A DNA stretch of 42,326 bases from Gemmatimonadota bacterium. Lineage in GTDB: Bacteria; Latescibacterota; UBA2968; UBA8231. The stretch is taken from contig JABHFS010000009.1 of the NCBI GenBank assembly GCA_018672475.1, forward strand, positions 1 through 42,326, in the 5' to 3' direction. Shown one piece after another: positions 18,084 through 25,952 of this stretch; position 1 is the stretch's first letter; the number at the start of each line of letters is the position of its first letter. The notes beneath the pieces are model-generated. The model was not told where the DNA came from and ran no database searches. It saw only the letters and a list, made by a program, of their open reading frames with translations. The position numbers and the translations under genes are program-made.

Positions 18084-18112
18084 TTGAAAAAAATAAACTC
18101 AATGCCTATGTT
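18084..18112 (+). promoter_or_regulatory. Probable promoter of the IMP dehydrogenase gene
   Basis: TTGAAA (18084-18089), a 17-bp spacer and TATGTT (18107-18112), located in the AT-rich divergent gap about 50 bp before the start codon. Confidence 0.5.
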
Positions 18113-18160
18113 CTACCTCTTAATATCTCTCCCCTGACGGCAACACTCAAGAGGATGACT

Positions 18161-19627
18161 ATGGCCCAGGTTCTAAAAACCCCTTCGCATAGCCTCAAAG
18201 AGTTCCGCATTCTGCCAGGGTACACACCGCCCGACGGCAACGCCCCCAACGTATCGCTCAAAACCAAACTCTGCCGCAACGGCGACGGCTACCTCTATCT
18301 GCACGCGCCCTTCGTCAGCGCCGCGATGCAAGCGGTCACCGGCGGCGAAATGGCCATCGCCCTTGCCCAGCTCGGCGGCATCGGCATCCTGCCCGTCAGC
18401 CAGCCGGTCGACGAGCAATGCGCCAAAATAAGCCAGGTCAAACGCTTCAAAGCCGGTTTCCAGACCAATATCCTGACCTTGGCCCCCGACCAGCCGATCG
18501 CCGAGATTGTCGAAGTCATCCGCCAGACCGGTTATACGACTTTCCCGGTGACCGAGTCCGGCCAGTTCCACGACAAGCTTATCGGCATCCTGACGGACAA
18601 GGATTTCGACGAGCGCCGCGACCTCGACTGCCGCGTCGCCACCCGCATGAAGACCGATGTGCAAGCCGGTACGGATATCAACGACCTCAGCGCCGCCAAC
18701 CAGCTGATGATCCGCTATGGCCGCGGCTTCCTACCGATCCTCTCCAAAGAAGGCATCCTGCAAACCGTGGTCTTCAAAAAGGACCTCGACAAACACTTGC
18801 GCCATCCCAGCGAATCAATCGACGGAAAAAAACGCCTGCTAGTTGGCGCCGCAATATCAACGCATCCGGAAGATCGCGATCGCGTCCAGGCGCTCATCGA
18901 ACACGAAGTCGACGTCTTGATCATCGACGCATCCGACGGCCACACCGAATACCAGCGGGAAATGATCCAGTTTATCAAAGAGCATACCGTGGCCCCGGTC
19001 ATTGGTGGCAATGTCGTCACCGCCGAGGGTTTTAATTTTCTCGCCGAAGCCGGGGCCGACGCCATAAAGGTCGGCATGGGCATCGGCTCGGGTTGCACCA
19101 CCCAGGAGGTCAAGGCCACCGGGCGCGGCCAGGGCACGACCCTGATGGAGATCGGCGCGGCGCGCGACCAATGGCAAAAAGACCACGACGCCTACCTGCC
19201 GATCATCGCCGACGGTGGCATCGCCGGACCGGCCGAAATGTCGGTGGGCCTGGCCCTTGGTGCCGACGCGATCATGATGGGTAACTTCTTCGCCCGCTAT
19301 ACCGAGAGCCAGGGCAACCTGGTGCGCAACGCCGCCGGCGAGGTCGTCAAGGAATACTGGATGGAAGGCTCGATGCGCGCCCACAATATGCGGCGCTACG
19401 CGCAAACAAAGGAAAACTTCTTCGAAGAGGGTATCTCCGGCTACGTACCACACGTCGGTTCAATCCACGACAAGCTGCCGACTATCATCCAGATGCTGCG
19501 CGCGACCCTGGCCACCGCCGGTTGCCGCACCATCGACGAACTCCACGAAAACGCGGTATTGGAAATGCAGTCCTATACCGCGTTGATGGACAGCCAAATC
19601 CACGATATCGACCAACGGATTCTCTAA
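18161..19627 (+). CDS. guaB: IMP dehydrogenase, Tritrichomonas-type
   Basis: A 488-residue enzyme oxidising IMP to XMP with NAD, the committed step of GMP synthesis. It has a TIM barrel (HAPFVSAAMQAV near 48-59; DASDGH; VIGGNVVTAEG) with a tandem CBS insert at about 100-215. The catalytic loop is KVGMGIGSGCTTQ with Cys at 312. It aligns without gaps to the loop of Tritrichomonas foetus IMPDH (KIGIGGGSICITRE), and the flap KEYWMEGSMRAHNMRRY resembles that enzyme more than standard bacterial GuaB. The Arg-Tyr pair acting as base is kept. ATG 18161 is preferred over 18155 because AGAGG lies 6 nt before it. guaA is not nearby. Confidence 0.9.
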   Translation: MAQVLKTPSHSLKEFRILPGYTPPDGNAPNVSLKTKLCRNGDGYLYLHAPFVSAAMQAVTGGEMAIALAQLGGIGILPVSQPVDEQCAKISQVKRFKAGFQTNILTLAPDQPIAEIVEVIRQTGYTTFPVTESGQFHDKLIGILTDKDFDERRDLDCRVATRMKTDVQAGTDINDLSAANQLMIRYGRGFLPILSKEGILQTVVFKKDLDKHLRHPSESIDGKKRLLVGAAISTHPEDRDRVQALIEHEVDVLIIDASDGHTEYQREMIQFIKEHTVAPVIGGNVVTAEGFNFLAEAGADAIKVGMGIGSGCTTQEVKATGRGQGTTLMEIGAARDQWQKDHDAYLPIIADGGIAGPAEMSVGLALGADAIMMGNFFARYTESQGNLVRNAAGEVVKEYWMEGSMRAHNMRRYAQTKENFFEEGISGYVPHVGSIHDKLPTIIQMLRATLATAGCRTIDELHENAVLEMQSYTALMDSQIHDIDQRIL

Positions 19628-19633
19628 GACTTC

Positions 19634-20344
19634 ATGCGCGTACTCATAACTAGCGCCGCGACTGCGTTCGGCCAAGCCCTCACCACAGCTCTCAGTGAAG
19701 AGCATCAGTTACGCCTGAGCGACCACGAGTCCATTACGACCGACTGCGAGTTCGCTCAGAGCGAGCTGAACCACGACGAAACGACCGACGCGCTGGTCGC
19801 CGATATCGATATTATCGTGCACCAGGCCTATACGCCGCGTCCAGGTGATGGCGAAACAGCCTGGCTCGACCACAACTCGCGCCGCACTTACAATCTGCTA
19901 CTCGCCGCCTCTGAGGCCGCCGTCAAACATGTAATCCTCATCAGCACTCTCGACCTCTTCACCCCCTACGACGACCACTTGACCGTGAGCGAGCACTGGA
20001 AACCACTGCCTTCCTGTGAACCGGCGATCCTCGGCGCGCATTTGGCCGAATTTACCACCCGCGAATTCGCGCATAGCCATGCCCTGCAGGTCACCGTTGC
20101 CCGCCTCGGCCACTTGGTACGCTCCGAAGAAGTCGCAGACCAACCCTACGACCCGATGTGGCTCGACGAACGAGACGCCGCCCACGCCATCAATCGAATC
20201 CTGGCAAAAGTCGCCAAGGGACGCCACAGGCAATACAGCGTGCTACACCTCCAGTCCGATGCCCCGCGTGCCCGCTTCTCGGTCAAACCGGCGAAAGACC
20301 ACTTCGAATTCGCCCCACAGCACAATTTCGAGGCCAACCCATGA
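19634..20344 (+). CDS. NAD-dependent epimerase/dehydratase-like protein
   Basis: A 236-residue extended-SDR-like protein. The N-terminus MRVLITSAATAFGQAL is a Rossmann strand and turn whose glycine motif is degenerate (SAATAFG instead of GxxGxxG), so cofactor binding may be altered. DIDIIVHQAYTPRPG and HVILISTLDLF correspond to the fourth and fifth strands, with Ser-Thr at the usual catalytic Ser position. The YxxxK of active epimerases is not evident: the region reads AILGAHLAEF. It lies 6 bp after guaB and overlaps the next SDR gene by 4 bp. A role in sugar metabolism or as a partner of that neighbour is possible; the substrate is unknown. Confidence 0.7.
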   Translation: MRVLITSAATAFGQALTTALSEEHQLRLSDHESITTDCEFAQSELNHDETTDALVADIDIIVHQAYTPRPGDGETAWLDHNSRRTYNLLLAASEAAVKHVILISTLDLFTPYDDHLTVSEHWKPLPSCEPAILGAHLAEFTTREFAHSHALQVTVARLGHLVRSEEVADQPYDPMWLDERDAAHAINRILAKVAKGRHRQYSVLHLQSDAPRARFSVKPAKDHFEFAPQHNFEANP

Positions 20345-21075
20345 AAATCCTGCTGCTCGGCGGCAACGGGTTTCTGGGGCCGCACGTCGTCAATGAATTG
20401 CAAGGCGACTATGAATTGCGCATCACCGATATCGTGCCCATTGAAAGCAAGCACGAAACGATGCAGGTCGACATCTCCGATCCGGACCAAGTGCGCCGCG
20501 CCACCGAAGGCACCGACGTTGTCGTCAATTGCTCGGTATTGCGCCCCGACCGCAAACACGCCTTCGATGTCAATACCATGGGCACCTATAATGGCATGCT
20601 AGCAGCGGTCGAAAACGGCCATACCCGCCATATCAACACCGGCCCCCACTTCACCCAAGTCGGCCCGTCCTACGAAAATTACGACTACGACATCAACGAA
20701 GAAGTGCCTCTCCATTCCGGCCTCAACCTCTACGCCCACAGCAAATCGGTCGGGCAAGAGATCTGCCGCGTATTCTCCGCCAATTACCCCATCCACGTGC
20801 TCACCACCCTCTTTTTGAACTTCCGCGAGGCGCAACCGAAAGCGGATCAATTCGGTAGCGACACCAATCCCTTCTCAGTGACCTTCCCCGACGCCGCACG
20901 CGCGATCCGCAAGTGCCTGGAAACTGACCTCAGTACCCTGCCTTCGCGTTGCGAAATATTCCATATCACCACCGACACGCCGCACGGCCGCTACAGCAAC
21001 GCCAAGGCCCGCCGCCTGCTCGGCTGGGCACCGCAAGACTCGTTGGAAGGCTATTGGCGCAAACTGCAGAGCTGA
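20341..21075 (+). CDS. NAD-dependent epimerase/dehydratase family protein
   Basis: A 244-residue SDR. MKILLLGGNGFLGPHVVNEL contains the classical GGxGFxG dinucleotide-binding turn, and ITDIVP supplies the acidic residue after strand 2. DVVVNCSVLRPD and the motif LYAHSKSVGQEI (Y-x-x-x-K of the active site, about residues 130-141) indicate a working catalytic dyad. The C-terminus RYSNAKARRLLGWAPQDSLE is the usual SDR-e tail. ATG 20341 forms an ATGA overlap with the preceding, degenerate SDR, so the two are probably produced together. The substrate is probably a sugar or sugar-like compound. Confidence 0.8.
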   Translation: MKILLLGGNGFLGPHVVNELQGDYELRITDIVPIESKHETMQVDISDPDQVRRATEGTDVVVNCSVLRPDRKHAFDVNTMGTYNGMLAAVENGHTRHINTGPHFTQVGPSYENYDYDINEEVPLHSGLNLYAHSKSVGQEICRVFSANYPIHVLTTLFLNFREAQPKADQFGSDTNPFSVTFPDAARAIRKCLETDLSTLPSRCEIFHITTDTPHGRYSNAKARRLLGWAPQDSLEGYWRKLQS

Positions 21076-21250
21076 AGAATCCATAGCCCACAGTGGGTTT
21101 ACACGTTGCTACACCTCGCACAAAGCGCTCAATAGGCAGATCGCCACAACACGTTAATAAGCCATGTGGCCAATAAATACGCCGCAACGCATTATCCCAT
21201 CGTTGATTCCTACCGCCCCTTAGACCCAACGGCCATAGCCCGAGTATTTT

Positions 21251-22276
21251 ATGCCATCAGCCTCTGCACAGATTTTCGACGGCCCCGGCCACCCCTTGCG
21301 CCCGGAACGCATACCCTTGCCCGACGCCCTCGCTCCCGGCGAAGTACTCGTCTCCATTGACTTGACCACCATCTGCGGCTCCGACCTGCACACACTATCC
21401 GGCCTGCGCCAGGAACCAACGCCCTTGGTCTTGGGCCACGAGGCCGTCGGCCACGTCATCGCCGCAGAACGCCCAGGTCTACAATCCGGCGATCGCGTCA
21501 GTTGGAGCATCGCCGACAGCTGCGGCAAGTGCTCCGCTTGTACCGAACACCGATTGCCGGAAAAATGCGATATCCTTTTCAAATACGGGCACGCCGATAT
21601 CAATAACGGCAGCGGCCTCAACGGCTGTTACGCCACACATCTGCTCTTGCGCCAAGGCACCCACATCGCCCAGGTCGACGATCGCCTGTCCGACGCCCTA
21701 GTCGCCCCGGCCAACTGCGTCTTGGCCACCGCCGTCAACGCCATTTCCACCCTGCCTATCCCCTGCGACAAAGTCCTAGTGCAAGGTGCCGGCCTACTCG
21801 GGCTATATACCTGCGCCCTGTTGGCCGAGCGCGGTGTCAGTGAAGTGTATTGCGCCGATATCGACGCGGCGCGCCTTGCCCGCGCCAGCGAGTTCGGTGC
21901 GATCCCCACAGGCGCCCAACAGCCAACCGACCTCGACGCCGTCTTCGAGGTCGCCGGCGTTTCTGCATTGATTCCACCAGGTATCGCCGCGCTACGTCCG
22001 GGCGGCCATTATATCTTCGTCGGCATGGTCCACCCCGACACAAAATTGACACTAACCGGCGAACAAATCATCCGCAAATGCCTAACCATCCGTGGCGTAC
22101 ACAACTACAGCCCGCACCATCTCGACGAGGCACTCGCCTTCCTGACCCGAACCGTCGACCGCTATCCATACCTATCGCTAGTCAGCGAACCCTTGCCGCT
22201 CGCCGAGCTCGACCGAGCCATTGCCCTGGCCGAAACTCGCCAACACTTCCGCGTAGCCATCAATCCCAATCTATAA
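21251..22276 (+). CDS. Zinc-type alcohol dehydrogenase, TIGR03366-like (HpnZ)
   Basis: A 341-residue MDR-family oxidoreductase. CGSDLHTLSG (near residue 42) and LGHEAVGHV (near 61) give the catalytic zinc ligands. DSCGKCSACTEHRLPEKC supplies the four-Cys structural zinc site. VLVQGAGLLGLYTCALL is the NAD-binding turn. The combination CGSDLHT, FKYGH and PANCV matches my recollection of the family proposed to act in phosphonate catabolism (HpnZ). The gene stands just upstream of an HpnW-like oxidoreductase gene, but no phosphonatase or phosphonate transporter is in the window. I see no clear ribosome site before the ATG. It could equally act on other alcohols. Confidence 0.8.
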   Translation: MPSASAQIFDGPGHPLRPERIPLPDALAPGEVLVSIDLTTICGSDLHTLSGLRQEPTPLVLGHEAVGHVIAAERPGLQSGDRVSWSIADSCGKCSACTEHRLPEKCDILFKYGHADINNGSGLNGCYATHLLLRQGTHIAQVDDRLSDALVAPANCVLATAVNAISTLPIPCDKVLVQGAGLLGLYTCALLAERGVSEVYCADIDAARLARASEFGAIPTGAQQPTDLDAVFEVAGVSALIPPGIAALRPGGHYIFVGMVHPDTKLTLTGEQIIRKCLTIRGVHNYSPHHLDEALAFLTRTVDRYPYLSLVSEPLPLAELDRAIALAETRQHFRVAINPNL

Positions 22277-22395
22277 ACACCCCCCTCCGTCTTCTTCTCT
22301 TTTCTCTCAGCCATGAGAATCCACAACATCCATTTCCCTTGGTATAGAATATTTTCTCAAAAAGCGAATGCGCCCCAACCGCATCATTCACCACC

Positions 22396-22534
22396 GCCGA
22401 GGTCCATTTAGGGAGAGTCCCCTGAGCGGATTGTAATCTCAGATTTCACAGGCAGTCGAATCTGAGGATTACACCTCGGCCCCGACCAGGAGTGGTCGGC
22501 GAGAATGAGCGAAGGGGAATACCCTAAACGGACC
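22396..22534 (+). ncRNA. Candidate structured RNA (riboswitch-like leader) of unknown class
   Basis: A 139-nt non-coding stretch ending 13 nt before the FAD oxidoreductase ATG. Nested helices: GGTCC 22401-22405 with GGACC 22530-22534; TTTAGGG 22407-22413 with CCCTAAA 22522-22528; TCCCCT 22418-22423 with AGGGGA 22513-22518. These enclose two hairpins: TGTAATC plus TCAGATT (22432-22445) with AATCTGA plus GATTACA (22459-22473, one bulged G), and CCGACCA 22482-22488 with TGGTCGG 22493-22499. Alternatively GCCGAGGT 22396-22403 pairs perfectly with ACCTCGGC 22473-22480, which would break the outermost helix. Conserved-looking purine stretches (AGAG; GAGAATGAGCG) line the junctions. I do not recognise a known riboswitch or ribozyme. 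Confidence 0.65.
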
Positions 22535-22547
22535 GTCAGTAACTCCA

Positions 22548-23681
22548 ATGCGCGAAAACAAGGCAGATATCGCCATCATCGGCGCCGGCATCGTCGGCCT
22601 AGCCCACGCCCTAACCGCGGCCAAACGCGGTTACCGCGTCGTCTTATTCGAACGCGCCCCGCGAGCACAAGGCGCCTCCGTGCGCAACTTCGGCATGATC
22701 TGGCCCATCGGCCAAGCGCCGGGCGCGATCCACCAACGCGCCCTCAAATCACGCCAAACCTGGCTCGACCTCGCGCCCAAAGCCGATTTCTGGTTGGCGG
22801 CCACCGGTTCACTCCATCTAGCCTACGCCGACGACGAATTCGCAATATTAACCGAATTCGCCGCCCTGGCCCCGGACCTCGGCTACGATGTCCAACTGCT
22901 CGACGTGGCCGGCGTACACGCTCGCAGTCAAGCCGTACAGGAGAAAAATCTCAAAGGCGGTCTCTGGAGCGCCAGCGAAGTCTGTGTCGACCCCCGGCAA
23001 GCCATTGCCGCCTTGCCCGGCTATCTCGAACGCGAATACAACGTCAGCCTCCGCTTCTCGACCCCCGTGCACCGCGTCGACCTACCGAGGATCGACACCC
23101 CGAGTGAAACCTGGACTGTCGACCGCGCCCTCGTCTGCAGCGGCACCGATTTCGAATCACTCTATCCAGAAACCTTCGCGACAAGTGGCCTGACCCGCTG
23201 CAAGCTGCAGATGATGCGCACCGCACCGCAACCTTCGAGCTGGCATCTCGGCCCCATGCTCACCGCCGGACTCATCCTGCGCCACTACGCCGCCTTCGCG
23301 CATTGCAAAACACAGGCCGCCTATGCGCGGCGGATCGCCGCCGAGCGGCCGGAATTCGATGCCTGGGGCATCCATGTCATGGCCTCGCAAAACGGTCTCG
23401 GCGAAGTCATCATCGGCGACTCGCACGAATACGGCTTGCTTGTCGACCCCTTCGACAAAACCGAGATCGATCGGTTGATCCTAGAATACCTCCAGACCTT
23501 CCTCGCCATGCCCGAACTGCGGATCGCCCAGCGCTGGCACGGCGTCTACGCCAAACACCCAGACCGGGCCGACTTTATCGCCGAACCGGCACCCGGCGTA
23601 AAAATCGTCAACGGCGTCGGCGGCGCCGGCATGACCACCTCTTTCGGCCTGGCCGAAGAAATTTTCGCCGAGTGGGAGTAG
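22548..23681 (+). CDS. FAD-dependent oxidoreductase, TIGR03364-like (HpnW)
   Basis: A 377-residue DAAO-type flavoenzyme. The N-terminus ADIAIIGAGIVGLAHAL is the FAD-binding GxGxxG with Glu (LFERA) at the end of strand 2. GASVRNFGMIWPIGQAPG, RCKLQMMRTAP, GIHVMASQNG, GDSHEYG and RWHGVYAKHP are, as I recall, signature stretches of TIGR03364, found near phosphonate-catabolism genes; some relatives oxidise N-methylated 2-aminoethylphosphonate. NGVGGAGMTTSFGLAE closes the FAD site. No Shine-Dalgarno is obvious before the ATG; the leader is instead filled by a structured RNA, which may control translation. The gene is followed after 4 bp by a K+ channel gene. Confidence 0.85.
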   Translation: MRENKADIAIIGAGIVGLAHALTAAKRGYRVVLFERAPRAQGASVRNFGMIWPIGQAPGAIHQRALKSRQTWLDLAPKADFWLAATGSLHLAYADDEFAILTEFAALAPDLGYDVQLLDVAGVHARSQAVQEKNLKGGLWSASEVCVDPRQAIAALPGYLEREYNVSLRFSTPVHRVDLPRIDTPSETWTVDRALVCSGTDFESLYPETFATSGLTRCKLQMMRTAPQPSSWHLGPMLTAGLILRHYAAFAHCKTQAAYARRIAAERPEFDAWGIHVMASQNGLGEVIIGDSHEYGLLVDPFDKTEIDRLILEYLQTFLAMPELRIAQRWHGVYAKHPDRADFIAEPAPGVKIVNGVGGAGMTTSFGLAEEIFAEWE

Positions 23682-23685
23682 AATA

Positions 23686-24489
23686 ATGATCAGTAAAGAA
23701 CGCATCTACCACTTGATAGAGCCCCGCTACGAGCCGGGGCGCATCGTCGATATCGGGCTCATCACCCTGATCTTTTTGAATATCGTCGCGCTGATTCTCG
23801 AAACCGTCGAACCCATCTACAATTACAACCGCGCCGCCTTCGAGGCCTTCGAAGACTTCTCGCTCGTCCTGTTCACCGTGGAATACACCGTGCGGCTCTG
23901 GACGATTACCGCCGAGCCGCGATTCGCGCACCCCGTCACCGGACGCATCCGATTTATCTTCACACCGATAGCCCTTGTCGACCTCCTGGCCATCTTGCCC
24001 TTCTTCCTGCCGCTGTTCGGCGCAGATATGCGTTTTATCCGGGTAATCCGCATCCTGCGCATCTTTCGCGTCATCAAGCTCGCGCGCTACTCCCGTGCCT
24101 TACGCCTGCTCGGCCAGGTCGTCGCCGAACGCAAAGAAGAGCTTATCAGCATCCTCTTCGTGCTACTAACTCTGCTGGTCATCTCCTCTTCGCTGATGTA
24201 CTTCGCCGAGCACGACGACCAACCCGAGGTCTTCGCCAGTATCCCCACCACCATGTGGTGGAGCATCGTCACCCTGACCACAGTCGGCTACGGCGATGCC
24301 TTTCCCATTACCCCACTAGGGCAGACCATCGCCGCGATCATCGCCATCCTGGGCATCGGCATGTTCGCGCTACCGGCGGGTCTTTTAGGGGCGAGTTTCG
24401 CGGAAGAATTGGAAAAGCGCCGCGAGAGCGACAACGAGGAGAATCCGCCGCGCTGCCGGCATTGTGGAGGATTAATCGACGAGCATTGA
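23686..24489 (+). CDS. Voltage-gated potassium channel (Kv/KvAP type)
   Basis: A 267-residue six-helix channel subunit. S1 is at about 20-40 and S2 at about 55-72. S4 reads MRFIRVIRILRIFRVIK, with charges at every third position (R116, R119, R122, R125, R128, K131), so voltage sensing is expected. The pore carries the filter TTVGYGD at 198-204, followed by S6 with a PAG hinge (LPAGLLGASF). The tail ends with CRHCGGLIDEH, a Cys-x2-Cys plus His element that may bind zinc. The subunit should tetramerise in the inner membrane. It lies 4 bp after the FAD oxidoreductase gene. Confidence 0.93.
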   Translation: MISKERIYHLIEPRYEPGRIVDIGLITLIFLNIVALILETVEPIYNYNRAAFEAFEDFSLVLFTVEYTVRLWTITAEPRFAHPVTGRIRFIFTPIALVDLLAILPFFLPLFGADMRFIRVIRILRIFRVIKLARYSRALRLLGQVVAERKEELISILFVLLTLLVISSSLMYFAEHDDQPEVFASIPTTMWWSIVTLTTVGYGDAFPITPLGQTIAAIIAILGIGMFALPAGLLGASFAEELEKRRESDNEENPPRCRHCGGLIDEH

Positions 24490-24710
24490 GGGGGAGTACG
24501 ATGGAGATTGCAGAATAGGCCTGTTGTGGGCAGGAGAGAGGGGAGGAGAAGGAGAGGGCTGCGGGATTGGCCCCCCGGGCTGGCGCTCCTCGGAGGGCCG
24601 TCGCACCCACGCCCTCTCACAAACCCTGCCAGGCCCTTTTCCCCACCCCACCTCCAAAAAACAACCTGCAGCCACCCCCCCGCCGGTACGGTAGCCTAGC
24701 ATACAAGAAC
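24490..24710. other. Gene-free gap with strand-biased purine/pyrimidine runs
   Basis: No convincing coding frame lies between the K+ channel and the convergent oxidoreductase gene. The first half is purine-rich on the plus strand (GGGAGGAGAAGGAGAGGG at about 24540) and the second half is pyrimidine-rich (CCCCACCCCACCTCC at about 24640). I see no known RNA or mobile element. Confidence 0.4.
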
Positions 24711-24745
24711 AAAAAAAGCGGCTGGAGCTCGAGCCCCAGCCGCTT
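24711..24745 (-). terminator. Intrinsic terminator of the Gfo/Idh/MocA gene
   Basis: AAGCGGCTGG (24716-24725) pairs perfectly with CCAGCCGCTT (24736-24745); the loop holds the small palindrome GCTCGAGC. On the minus strand the stem is followed by seven Us (24711-24717). It lies 21 bp after the stop of the minus-strand gene. Confidence 0.85.
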
Positions 24746-24766
24746 GCAACCTATACAAAAACACAT

Positions 24767-25810
24767 CTAATCAAGCGGCAAATCCACTCGTCGCCCCTCG
24801 GCGATACTGACCTGTACCGCCTCGGTAAATTCCATGTATTTGACCCCGTCGGCAATACTGGTGTGAGTCACGCAACGGCCGTCGCGGATCGCGGCGACAA
24901 AATCCTCCTCCACCTGCCAACCATTGCGCGGATGCTCCGCTAATTCGAGGGGTTGATACTCGGTATCGCCTTCTCCGGCGATCCACACCCCACCGGGGGA
25001 GAGCGCATTCCCCCCTTCCATCTTGAAAGATCCCTTGGTCCCATAAAACGAAAAAGCAAACGCCGGCCCCAATTTCGCTACGCTGCTCACGTGATAAACG
25101 GCCGTAGCCCCGCTCTCCAACTCGGCAATCACGCCCAAGCTCTCGAACACGTCGGCTGGTGCCTTTTGTCCGTTCGCCGCGTCGACTCGCTCGCCCGTAA
25201 AAATCTTTCCGTGGGCCATAATCGACTTTTCGTGGCCGGCGTAGCGGCGCACCGTCTCGTTGAAAATGCCCGTCGCCATGATATTCTGCCCCGACAACTC
25301 CCTGCGCTGGCGCCAGTGCAAGGGGGCGTCCGGGTCGTAGCCACCCGATAGCCCGTTGACGTGGACCTCCAATAGATCGCCAAAAAAACCGCTCTGCAAC
25401 TTATCGAGCAAAATCGGCTCGGCCAACAGATAAAAGGGCGCCGGCACGATCATCGCCACCTTATCGCTTTTTTCCGCGGCCGCGTGCATCTGCCGCGCCT
25501 CGGCGAGGTTCATGCACATGCGCGCCTCAGTCAGCACGTGTTTACCCGCCGCTAGCCCCGCCAGCGTCATCGGACAATGCATATAAGGCCAGGTACCGAT
25601 GCAGATCGCGTCGACCTCATCGCTTTGCACCAGATCTTCCCATTTGTCGAAAACCTGTGGGATGCCGTATTCGTCGGCGACTTTCTGGCCCGATTCGCGC
25701 GAGCGGTTGCAGACGGCGGAGATCTCAACCCCGTCGATGCCCTGGAAACCAGGGATATGCTGCAGGCGGGTATTGCCGCCTGCGCCAATCAAACCTATGC
25801 GTAGTGCCAT
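24767..25810 (-). CDS. Gfo/Idh/MocA family oxidoreductase
   Basis: A 347-residue NAD(P)-dependent sugar or inositol dehydrogenase-like enzyme. LRIGLIGAGGNTRLQHIPGF is the Rossmann turn, and EVDAICIGTWPYMHCPMTLAGLAAGKHVLTEARMC is the family's second core motif. In the usual EKP the Lys-Pro is replaced here (TEARM), so the conserved lysine that helps catalysis seems absent. The C-terminal alpha/beta domain starts at about residue 130. The second ATG (25810) is preferred because AGGAG is 7 nt before it, versus 1 nt for 25816. It follows the M81 gene in the same direction with a 142-bp gap. The substrate is unknown. Confidence 0.85.
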   Translation of the reverse strand: MALRIGLIGAGGNTRLQHIPGFQGIDGVEISAVCNRSRESGQKVADEYGIPQVFDKWEDLVQSDEVDAICIGTWPYMHCPMTLAGLAAGKHVLTEARMCMNLAEARQMHAAAEKSDKVAMIVPAPFYLLAEPILLDKLQSGFFGDLLEVHVNGLSGGYDPDAPLHWRQRRELSGQNIMATGIFNETVRRYAGHEKSIMAHGKIFTGERVDAANGQKAPADVFESLGVIAELESGATAVYHVSSVAKLGPAFAFSFYGTKGSFKMEGGNALSPGGVWIAGEGDTEYQPLELAEHPRNGWQVEEDFVAAIRDGRCVTHTSIADGVKYMEFTEAVQVSIAEGRRVDLPLD

Positions 25811-25952
25811 TGCCATTCTCCTAGTGTGATTTCATGTAAATTCAGCGGTCGTACTATAGACCCATGCCTGCCTTTCGCGCTAAATACGGCGCATTAGTCG
25901 GCGCAAATATATAGCGCTTATAAACCGTCCTCAAACAGATCCTAAACCCGTA

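Noticed and set aside
22396..22534. tRNA-Sec (selC) or another tRNA-like gene
   Set aside because: The length and a GTCGAATC T-loop-like string are suggestive, but there is no acceptor/T-arm arrangement or UCA anticodon loop in place; the helices nest differently.
22396..22534. TPP, glycine or SAM riboswitch
   Set aside because: Short look-alikes (CTGAGC, GGAGAG) occur, but the remaining conserved core motifs of these classes are missing.
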